A DNA stretch of 64,000 nt from Malania oleifera (Eukaryota > Streptophyta > Magnoliopsida > Santalales > Ximeniaceae). The notes under the pieces are model-generated. The model saw only the letters and a list, made by a program, of their open reading frames with translations. It was not told where the DNA came from and ran no database searches. Positions 24,566-36,092 of this stretch are shown here, in pieces; positions within the stretch are counted from its first letter, which is position 1, and every line of letters starts with the position of its first letter. The stretch lies in NCBI RefSeq assembly GCF_029873635.1, contig NC_080419.1, positions 77,608,931 to 77,672,930 on the forward strand, given 5' to 3'. The position numbers were made by a program, and so were the translations under genes.

Positions 24566-24812
24566 TTACCCTTTCCTCTTCTTAGAACTTAAAATGAAGT
24601 CATCATCATCATCACTCTCATAGATGATTCTTTTCTTTGCTTTGACATCACCATTCTTGGATGCCTGCTGCAGCTTTTGCGAAGTGTCAGGTTTACTGGG
24701 CAGCTTTGGAGATTTAATAGGAGTTCCCATCCGGAGTTCTTTTTGCCTCCTCTGCTTCCTCTCGTGTGCCTTTTTTGCCCTTTCAGGGGACAGGAGGCCA
24801 TGTTCCATCAAC
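24566..24812 (-). CDS. Exon 4 (last) of the Lys/Ser-rich protein gene
   Basis: It starts after acceptor TTTGCAG| and completes the Trp codon, then reads LMEHGLLSPERAKKA to the stop TAA at 24566. It carries the basic HERKQRRQKE stretch, SPK/SPE sites and the acidic run before KKRKG. Confidence 0.82.
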
Positions 24813-27390
24813 CTGCAAACTGAAACTTGTTAACCTTTTCTCTTTACTCAAGATGATGAGCAAAATGATAAACTCACATATTTTCTAACAATAGAAAACT
24901 GACATATTTCCAGTATGGCAATTTGAGTATTCATATTTCCCATGTAATGAATGCCATTTTCCATGATTATTTTTCCTTTTGGGGCTTTATTGAATGAAAT
25001 TAGTTTAAATGAGCTCTTAAGCCCTTTCTGCCATGTTATGCCATCCCCAACAAGGAGAGGAATAAGAGGCTCTATATTAAGGCTTGATATACATTGTTGC
25101 TTGGCAATCTAATAACTCAAGGGGTAGGATAGGGCGTAGGTCTTTTTTTTTTCTTTTCTTTTTTTCTTTAGCCTGACTGGCCAGTTGTGGGATGGTGCGG
25201 ATGCGCACCATGTGAGGGAGCTAAGAAACTGCATTCTAAACAGTTCTATCCCATAGTCATGCTAGATCAAACATAGGCTAAGAACACTTGACAAAGCCTA
25301 GCCCATGAAACAAACAAACCCTTAGCTTGATAGATATCATTGGACCCAAGTACCCAACCTAATAGCTTGAACTTGCAGGTGAAGTGGCGACTTAGCACAA
25401 CACAAATTCATGCATATCTGTCACTGTCTCAAACATATTAATTTTTTTATGGGCAAACAATGTAAAAAAGAAAATGTAAAATCCAATGCACAAGGTTACC
25501 ACACCATTATGGTCTGGCGAGGGAAAGTGCTGAAAAATTAGTAAGGAAAAAACTCTGTAGGAAGAAACAAACAAACTAGGAGAGGGAAAGCACTATCCCA
25601 AGCTAGCCACAGGACAGTTGAAAAGGCAAAACAGCTAACATCAAGATAGCCCAAGAAATTATTACTAATACCCATCGGACCATTTTGTGGTCAACACCAT
25701 TACAGGATCTAGGAGAAATAAGCAATTTACCAATGAAGGAACATCCAAAAAAAGACTGGGATTTCTTTCAATTAACCAAGGACCAGTACCCCCCACCAAA
25801 CAATAAAATAAAATCAACAACCACCATGAAGTCCCCTTTAAAGTTCATCAAATTCCAAAACTTTCTAAGCCGATAAAACTGCAAGACAGCCTGGTTAAGA
25901 AACAAATTTGGTGCATTTCCACAGCATTCCTAGGCATCCAAAGCCCTCCATACGGGACCCAAGGCAGACTTTCTGCTGCAGAAGAAGCTCCCTAAGGAAA
26001 CTAAATTTCTTGAATTCAGCACAGCTTTGGATGTGGAATTCAGAATAGACAGGACTGAGGATAGCTCGATTGACTATAACCTAATTTTAGGAAGGTCAAA
26101 TTTTTAATCATAATAGCTGTGGAAATTAAAAAACAAAACACTACTTTCCTTCAATGCAATGCAAAAGTGGGTTCTGAAGACAAATGGCAGCGAAGTCCAT
26201 AGAAAGAAGAAAGGCAGCCAAGTGCATACGGCTTCCTCCAATCGTGGCCTTACCCCTGGTCATTGGGATGTTTTCAGGACTCAACCCATTTAATCCAATT
26301 AGCTCTGTTGAAATACATGCCTAGAAGAAGAAAAGGGGGGAAAAAATAGACAAAATTCATAAGGTCCTCTGTTTTAAATATGCAGCAACCCAAAAAAAAG
26401 AAACTCATCTTGGCAAGTTGAAAAGATGGAATAATTACTCCTTAAAAATATCCCCAGAAAACCTACAAAGTAGACAAGAAGAGTGCTACAAGTGAAATTG
26501 AGGCTGAAGTAGGGATTTAAAACAAGAAGCTTAGCAGTAACTCTTGGAAGGACCACATAAACCCAGCTGAAATTTACATGTGTTCTCATCCAAATCATCT
26601 TTGAAAAAGGAAATCCCTGGAACCGCCCAGCGCTCCAACCATGCCAATCCTGACTTATAAGCTCCTCTGCTAAGAAATATTAACAGAACAAGCTTTTGGC
26701 CACATCATTATTGGGATACTGTCTTCCAGCATAGAGCCAAATCCCTGAAAGGACTCCAACCAAGACAGTCCTATAGCAGACTGACTTATAAGCTCCTCTG
26801 CCAAGAAATATTAACAGAACAAGCTTTTGGCCACATCATTATTGGGATACTGTCTTCCAGCATAGAGCCAAATCCCTGAAAGGACTCCAACCAAGACAGT
26901 CCTATAGCAGACTGATTCATCTTCCCATCACAGTGTTGTCTTAATACCCCTACTCATCATGAAATTGATAAAATCCAACATTGCCTTGGGGAAATAAATG
27001 CCCTCCATAGCTTCATCACTAATCTGAAACTCAATTTTTGAAGTAGTCAACTATCCTTATGCCTAAATCTCTATCCTAGTTTGTCTGCAACACATTGATG
27101 ATTGTTTTTAAATGGAGCAATCCATAATTCTCCAAAATTATGGTAAGTGGCTTCTCTTTTGAAGTGGTCTTTTCCAGGAAATAAACTAGCAATGCAAGTT
27201 CGGAAACTCATACAACAAAAACATAATGTCACCAGTGCTATGACTCTTCAAAATAAAGGAGAAAAAGTCTTGGAGGTGCTTTCATAATATGCACAAAACA
27301 AATCATGGTTTGAGATGACCCAGAGAGTTGAGAACTATCATGTTTGTCTCACTACTGTCATCATCATCAGCATTATCATAATCAGAACAC

Positions 27391-27429
<39 letters not shown>

Positions 27430-30400
27430 ATAGACAAAGACACAAAGAAAGCACTTTAAATTTTCATTTCTAATATGTATCCATCTCTGTATATGTGAGA
27501 AATCCAGATTTCCAAAAATAAGCCTACTTATAGATCTTGTTAAAACCATTACAAAAAAGCAATATAAAAGCATTATATAACTTGTTATCCCATCAAGGGA
27601 ACCTATTAAGACTCAAATTCAAAGAAATACTAAAATTAACAAAAGTTCTACATTTGTTTGTATGAAAGAAGAACATTACTAATCAACGAAATAGGAACTT
27701 CCCAAATTATTAAATCATATTATAAAGTAGTTATGGACTCCAGTTCATGGGCATTTTTTGAAATTAAGGTATTATGTCTTTGTTCACATAATTTGATTAG
27801 AAACTGAGTTTAGAAAAATGATAAAAATCAGAAGGAGAGTGACAAAAGTGCATTAACTGCAGTATTAAATTAAAAAATGGGGAACTAGATTTATAATTCT
27901 AGCTCTTTCTCTTCAAGTTCACATTATTTACAGTCTAACTTATGGTTTGAGAATTTAGACAATAAACCAACAGATGCTGGGCATTAATTCTGTCACTCTA
28001 TTAGTACATTCTGGTCATTTTCAAAGAACTTAGAAGCATTCTTTTGTAGGAACTCAGTAGCTTTTAATCCATGCCATATCTTGCTTCTACATGTTCAGCT
28101 TTAATGCATCATTAACTGTAATGCTAGACAACCACAATATGGCATGCTGCCTTTTTGTCAGGTGTTGAGAGGACTTTCCTTGGCATTCAAAGTTTTTTAT
28201 GCAAAAGGTTTAGGAAAAGAAAAGAATAATCTGGAAGTAAAGGGAAAACAATACTACATAATGAAAAATAGATGAAACAAAGTTCTCTAGGATTTCATCC
28301 ATCTACAGCATCTTATCCTAGGCTCATAACTAGTGGATCTGGCAATAACCCTCTGCTACTCCACCCATTACCTTTTTTGTCAAAACATGTGGTTCACGGA
28401 TGAGAATTTCCAATTTTCTCCCGACTGCTAAAATGTAATGTAACACCCAGCGTTCACGGATCTGGCAAAAACCCTCTACTACACCCATTACTTTTTTTGT
28501 CAAAACATGTGGTTCACAGATGAAAATTTCCAAGTGTCTCCCAACTACTAAAATGTAATGTAACACTCAATGTATAAGGCTCCCACATCATTGGAAGTCT
28601 GAAGAGGACAAGATGTACACAATCTTCCAGCTGTTAAAGTAACATTATTCTTTGCTCCAATTCAAGTAGTTCCATCAATGCAACAATTAGAAAACAAAGG
28701 GGACCAATTTCAAATGCTAAGATAATAATGATGATTTGATTTAATTTCTGTAAGAAATCAAAACATTCTCTGCATTAAAAGATAAGGTGAACAAAAGCTG
28801 TAAAAAGCTCCTACAAAATCTAAAATAAAATCACTTCATCTGATTAAAAAAAAAGGAGTTTGGAATGCCTATGAACCTATTGGACAACCAGACAACAAGA
28901 CTGACCGCCTATATGCCACACAATGTCAAATTCTCTATCTTTTTATTCATCGATTTACAAAGGTATTGTACAAATATATAGAGAGAAATTAACAACCCTA
29001 CCCTTGCCTATACAGATTGTATGGCTACAATCATGCTAAAAATCATGATACAGATTTCAGGAATAATAATCATGGTTAATCCCTTTATGGAAGGGATTTT
29101 ACAGTTATGACAATTCCTATAATCTCTCTTATTGGTTTATTCCTATAATCTCTCTTATTTGTTTCTTAATTGACAACTCAAGCCAACACTCCCCCTCAAG
29201 TGGAAGCATCCAACTCTTCAATGCGCAACTTGTCTAGTGAGTTTTAGAAATTCTTGCTTGATATAGCCTTTGTAAGAATATCTGCCAATTGGTCTTCGGA
29301 CTTCACGAATGGAAACCAAATTATTTTAGTTTCAAGATTTTCTTTGATAAAGTGTTTGTCAACCTCCACGTGTTTGGTATGATCATGCAAGATAGGATTG
29401 TGAGCAATGGCGATAGCAGCATTGTTATCACAAAAGAGGTCCATCTTGGAAGTAGGAGCAAACCGAATTTCAGTTAAAAGTATTTTGAGCCATAAAAGTT
29501 CACAAAGTCCCTTAGCCATTCCCACAATTCTACTTCGGCACTTGATAATGCCACCACCTTTTGCTTCTTATTTCTCCATGTAACAAGATTCCCCCTGAAA
29601 AACATGAAGTATCCTGAGGTGGATCTTATGTCTGTGGCGTTCCCTGCTCAATCTACGTCAGTATATAATCATTAACTCTAAGATGGTTATTTTTCAAAAA
29701 CATAAGCCCTTTTTCCTAGAGAGTATTTTAAGTATCGTAAAATCCAGATCACTACTTCCATATGATCCTTGCTAGGTTAGTGCATGAATTGACTTACTAC
29801 ACTTACTGCGTAAGCAATATCTAGACGCGGTGTGAGAGGTAAATAAGTTTGCCAACTAATCTCAGGTACCTTCCTTTGTCCGTTGGCATTTGGCTTGGAT
29901 ATTCACCAAGCTTGTGGTTCTAAATGATTTGAGTGTCTACTAGCTTACAATCCAACATTCCAACCTCAGCTAGCAAATCTAATACATATTTTCGCTAGGA
30001 AAGAAATATACCTTGCCTTGATCTAGCAACCTCTATTCCCAGGAAATATTTAAGCCCTCCTTGATTTTTCATCTTGAACTTGGTCGCTAATTGTTTCTAA
30101 AGCTTAGCAATTTCCTCCGTATCATCCCCTATGGTGATTATCGACATATACAATTAAAACTGTTACCTTGCCCTATTGGTGCTTAAGAAATAATGTATGA
30201 TCTGCATTACTTTGGCAAAAGCCATACTTCTTCATTGCTAGACTGAACTGTACAAACCATGCTTGAGGTGATTGTTTTAGTCCATATAGTGCTAGCTGCA
30301 ATTTGCACACAACTTCAGCTTTTGAAGATGTTGTGTAACCTGGAGGAATATCCATATAAACTTCCTCTTCAAGATCACCATGGAGAAATGCATTCTTAAC

Positions 30401-33400
30401 ATCAAACTGACGCAGTGGCCAGTCCAAGTTGACTGCGAGAGATAACATGACTCTGACTGTGTTTAACTTGGCTACTAGCGAAAATGTTTCTTGATAATTT
30501 GCGCCATATGTCTGAGTGTATCCTTTTGCTACCAGCCTCACCTTGTATAGAGAAGACCCACTTACACCCGACTATTTTCTTTCCTTTGGGCAGTGGAACC
30601 AAGGTCCATGTTTGATTCTTTAGTGGTGCCCCCATGTCTTCCTCTATTGCTTGAGTCCACTTGGGATCCGTTAATGTTTTCATAAACTATACTGGGAATA
30701 TGACATGTGAAAAGCTTATGTGCGAACGTCTTGAGAGGTTTAGGTAGCTTTTCGGTGGAGACATAGTCGGCAATTGGATACCTCGACCTCCTTTCCTCAA
30801 ATTTCTGGAGAGTACCTATATGGTGGCTTGCCACGATTATGCCTGAAAGGTAAGATATACCCAGCAAAAGTATCGATGTTATTCATAAATGAGGGCGTAG
30901 TGGAATTTCTTATCTCGGGATATTCTCAGGAGATGGGTCTACAAGCACTGAGAGATGGGGGGATTCTGGTTCGTCTCCTGATGGTGTAGGCTCAATTGCT
31001 GAATGCCCTCCAAAGGGTATGTCCGACCTTGAAGATGTATCCATTGATTCCTCGCTAATTATTGGTGTGTCATTCCAATCTTTAAGCCATTCAAAACTCA
31101 GCCAATTCAACTATTCATTCAGTGTCTCCCCCTGAAGGGAAAAATTGGATGCGGAAGAAGGATAGATTAGTTCGTACTCCATAAAGGTGACATCCATAGT
31201 CACATAGGTTCGCTTGGTAGCAGGGTCATAGCAATTGTAGCCTTTTTTATGCGCGGCATAGCACAAGAAGAGGCACCGAAGAGCACATGGGTCAAGTTTG
31301 GTGCCCTGGTTCTTAGAGAGGTGCACATACACCACACACCCAAATATGCAAGTAGGGAGCATAAAGGTCGTCGTAGGTAGGGGGACCGAGACTAATAGGG
31401 ACAGGAGTGGAGTCTTAAAATTTAAGATTTTTTGTGGAAATCGGTTGATTAAATGCATGGTAGTGGTAACAACATCAGGCCAATGTTGTGCGGGGACATG
31501 AGCACCTAAGAGGAGAGCCCGTGCAATTTCAAGAAGATGTCGATTCTTCCGTTTAGCAACCCTATTTTGCTAAAGGGTCTGGGGACATGAGGTCTCGTGG
31601 ATAAGACCAAGATGTTGAAAGTAGGAAGGAAAATGGTGATTAACATATTCACCACCATTGTTGGAGTGGAGAATCCGAATCTTAGCTGAAAACTAAGTCT
31701 AAACCATAACATGAAATGAATGGAAAACACAAAACACTTCATTCGTATGTTTCATCAAATATAGCCAAGTCATTCAAGTGCAGTCATCAACACATATCAT
31801 GAACCAACGTACACCAAAGACAGTGGATACAGGGGAGGGTCCCCATACATCAGAATGAATTAAAGCAAATGGTGTATCACTTTTATTCATGCTTAATGGA
31901 TAAGTAGCACAAATACTTTTGGCTAAAATGCAAGTATCATATTTAAATTCAGAAATATCCATGTTGGAGAATACATCAGGAAGCAAATTTCATAGATAAC
32001 CGAATGACGGATGTCCCAAACGAGTATAGTGTTGGATAAATGAATAGAGGGTAATAGGGTCACAGATCCGGCCCCTGTGACAAGTGAGACCACTCCATTA
32101 GCATTCGCAATGCTTGTGTGCCTTGGAGATAAGCAGCGGGAGAAATCCGCGAGATCAAAAGTCATATGATCCGTGGCCTTAGAGTCGAGGAGCCAAGCAC
32201 CATTGTTCACATCGCAGCGATGACAAAGTAAGGCATGACCAAGGTTACCTCGACCCGTTGGAGAATAGACTTGAGAGGTATCGCCACCATCAAAATAGGT
32301 AGTAGCAACAGAATGTCAAACCATTTTGGCTGTGGGAAATCTAATGAAATTGTCGATTAACTCCGAATCCATGGAGTTCATCAGCTAGCCTTTGACAATG
32401 ACGTTGTCAATGTGCCACTTGCGGAAGAACGGGTGGTTGGTTGGAGATGGCGAAGGTAACTTTCCGTTGATATAGCCCAACTTGTCTTTGCTGGAGATGT
32501 ACATATCGACAACTTGGGACCATAAAGCATAGTTGGAACCATCCAACTTGATGCAAATCAGGACAGCCGCAGGTTCAGGAGGCATGGTCGGGGCTTGAGC
32601 TTTGGATAGTGCTTCGGCCATCTTGGTGGTAAATAATTCAGAGAGGAGCGTATTAGGATTGGTGGTAGAGTCATCGGACTTCATCAGAATTTCATTGTCG
32701 TCTCCCATATGAAAAGGGATCAGACAGAAGGAGGCGCTATGGGCTAGGAGTCGACGTGAACCGAGAGCCAGATATCATGTGGCTCTAATACCATGTCAAA
32801 TTCTCTATCTTTTTATTTCATCGATTTAGAGAGGTATTGTACAAATATATAGAGACAGATTAACAACCCTATCCTTGGCTATACAGATTTTATGGCTATA
32901 ATCATGCTAAAAATCATGATACAGATTTTTAGGAATTATAATCATGGTTAATCCCTTGATGGAAGGGATTTTGCAGTTATGACAATTCTTATAACCTCTC
33001 TGATTGATTTATTCCTATAATCTCTTTGATTTGTTTCTTAATTGACAACTTATGCCAACACATAACATGTTAAATGTATTATTTGTTTTGCAGATGGAGA
33101 TGATTTTGTTAAGATGAAAAAGATCATAGGCCTTGTACATGCTAAGCACACAATTCCTATGGCCCAAAGAAAAAGCCACACCACTAACTTGAATATGATC
33201 ATAGCCCATTAAAGAAACTCAAACTATATACATTCAGATTTTAAGGGAAGAGAATTTCATTACATTAAAAATCATTCCATTTCTCTCTTCCCAAACACAC
33301 CAACAAAGAGCAAAGTGAAGCAATCCTCTAAATCATACCAGCACCCTCTCTATTTGCCATATGAACCAACTCACAGAGGAACTCAAATGAAGCATACCTC

Positions 33401-36025
33401 AAAACTAAAGGAGGGAAATAATCAAATTCTAGAGTTCACAAGCCACTTTAGTACAGAAGACAATAGATTCACTTTTCTCTTCATGCCCAAAGCATCAATT
33501 CAAAACAGTTCATTTTATGGTGATGAAATGATCCAATGCAATAAACATGACTGCAAATTTAAGGATCAGCTTCTGTTGAGAAATTCCAATGCACCTAGGA
33601 GCTCAGCTTGCTTTGAGACTAGCAACGTGAGCTAACCCAAATCCAATCTAATAAGAGACAGATTCTTACACATAACAATGCCACAAAATAATTTGCAATA
33701 TGTACTAATGTATTTAATATGTAAGATATTACTGGCTTTTATACATAAACTTCAGAAAATTTTGATGTAAATTACTTTGCTCATCACATATCATTGTTAA
33801 CAGTAATGGTTAATAAAAAAAATTATCCAAATTGGCTTCAAACATTGACTTTACAACAGTTGATTATATGACTCATCATTTTTTTAACTATTGCACATTT
33901 TCTAAGCATCTTATTAGTTCTTAGTTTGCAAACCACACTTTTATGTTATGATGATTTTCTACTTGTTAGTTGCAATTGTAAAAAAAGGGAGTTAAAAAGA
34001 AAAAAAAAAAGTTCATACGTCAACATAAACATTTAATTGTTCACCCAAACCAATAACCCAACTAGCCCATTAGATTAATCAAGCCAAATCTTTGGATGAG
34101 AACTCTGAGCTTGAGTTTGGGCTGTGTTAGGCATGGGCAGCATCTTTTGTCCCCATGGTTAGAACTAGGGTTGGCACCCCTTCTGACCAAGCCAATCTGA
34201 TTTGCAACCTAGAATTCAAGTTGAAGCACACTAGTCTTCTAAAGCATAATTATCAAACTCAGAAGCAGAAACATCAATGCACGGGGAAAAAAATGTTGGA
34301 TACATGTTCCAAGTAAAAACCATGCAAAAAAAGACACCTCATAGCCACAAAACAGGAACTAAATAAGACTTGAACTTGAAGCCCCCAGCTTTGCAAACTC
34401 ATTAAATTCAATTTAAGCATGGTGTCCTTCAAGTCTCTTTTAACTTGAACATTATACAGAATTTCAAAAGAGACTCCAATCCCCAATCCTAGGGAAGGCC
34501 CCATGCGCATCTCATCCCCTCTTTATCTAATACAGTTTGTCATTAAAACTCTCGTATCAGCTGCAATATAACTCCTCAAGTCTCAAACACTTTGACAAGC
34601 AAAAAGGGGTCACTAACATTTCCTTTTAAATAGTTTCAACACACCAAATGTCATTCTACAATAAGAGGAGCTAAATAAAACTTGAACTTGAAGTCCCCAG
34701 CATTGCGAACTCTTTAAATTCAATTAAACCATGGTATATGTCAAGTCTCTCTTAACTTGACATTATATTGAATTTCAAGAGGGACGCCGATTCTGGTCAT
34801 GGGGAAGGCCCCACACACATTGCATCCCCTCTCTAACTAATGCAGTTTGTCACTGAAAGCTTTTGAATCAACTGCAATATAGTTTCTCATGACTAACACT
34901 TCGCCAAGTAGAAAAAGGTCACTAACATTTCCTTTAAAATAGTGTCAACACACCAAATTCATTCCAAAAACACATTTGTTGAGCCCACCAGATAACCTAC
35001 TCCCATGGTTTGCAAACACTCATTATGCCTTTTTGTACCATTTCATCATAAGGGTCACTCATCACCATCACTATCAAAACTTAAATACTTCCATAAGACC
35101 ATTATCCTCTACAATAATGTACCCAAAAATGATTATTCCCAGCAATTTTCACCAACAATGCTGGGGAAAAAAAAAAGAAGAATGTCTCGATCAACAGGAT
35201 TATGGGGTTTTCCCTTTATAAAGCAATGCCACCCAAAAGGATCATCGCATAACTAAACAGAGACTTTGGAAGATCCCATCAAGGTGATAGAAGAAACTTG
35301 TGAAAGATATATATTGGAATGATTGCAAGACTACATCCATCATATCGTTCACTCCTACCAAATCTAAGAATGCTGAGGTGAAGGATTCAATTCAATCACA
35401 ACGATATTCTTTACTAATAATCTTGCAACCATGAAATCACTGAACATATACGAACTTCGTCACACACCTAGCCTAATGCCATCATCATTTCAACCAAAGA
35501 CATCCCATGGAACTCACTTTCCAAGTTCTGAAAAAGGAAAAGGACAAAGAACCATACATGCACATTTCCTATTCCCACAACTATTGTATCATATTACAAT
35601 GTTCCCTAGCCATTACATGCCCCATGCTCTCAAATCTCAATCAACATACAGCAAACTCCACAAGCTCCCGATAGTGATATTCAACATATCATTAGTTCCT
35701 GTAAAGTCATCAGATCCGCCATCTAACCCTCCCTTATTGTTGTCAAAACAATTATTAACTATAGATCTTCTTTAATAAGATGGAAGATATATTTATAATA
35801 AGAGAGTAGCTCCAGATAAAAGTTATACTCCCACCAAGCACAAACAAAATGAAAAAAAGAGAACCCAATAAGAGTAAACATTCAACTGATTTAAGATGAT
35901 AATCTATGACACTGATTAAGAAGGTAATTCAAACGACAAAATATGTTCTACAAGCCTAATTACAGTTAACCACTAAAAGTTTTGAGGGGAGGATACCATA
36001 ACATGACAAACAAACACACACACAT

Positions 36026-36092
<67 letters not shown>

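Larger units (their letters stand above)
28924..33060 (-). mobile_element. Full-length but dead Ty1/copia element inside intron 3
   Basis: 4137 bp with short LTRs (28924-29188 and 32794-33060), a tRNA-Met primer site and a purine tract, in the same orientation as the host gene. Flanking 5-mers CACAA (28919-28923) and CATAA (33061-33065) are a target duplication with one change. The two LTRs differ at roughly two dozen of 265 positions, so the insertion is old. Domain order gag-PR-IN-RT-RNase H identifies Copia. The RNase H end (HTKHVEVDKHFIKE, DILTKA) and small size suggest an Ale-type or related lineage. Confidence 0.92.

Noticed and set aside
24624..24833. Plus-strand frame opposite exon 4
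   Set aside because: It is a shadow of the real minus-strand exon, which has matching splice sites and phase.
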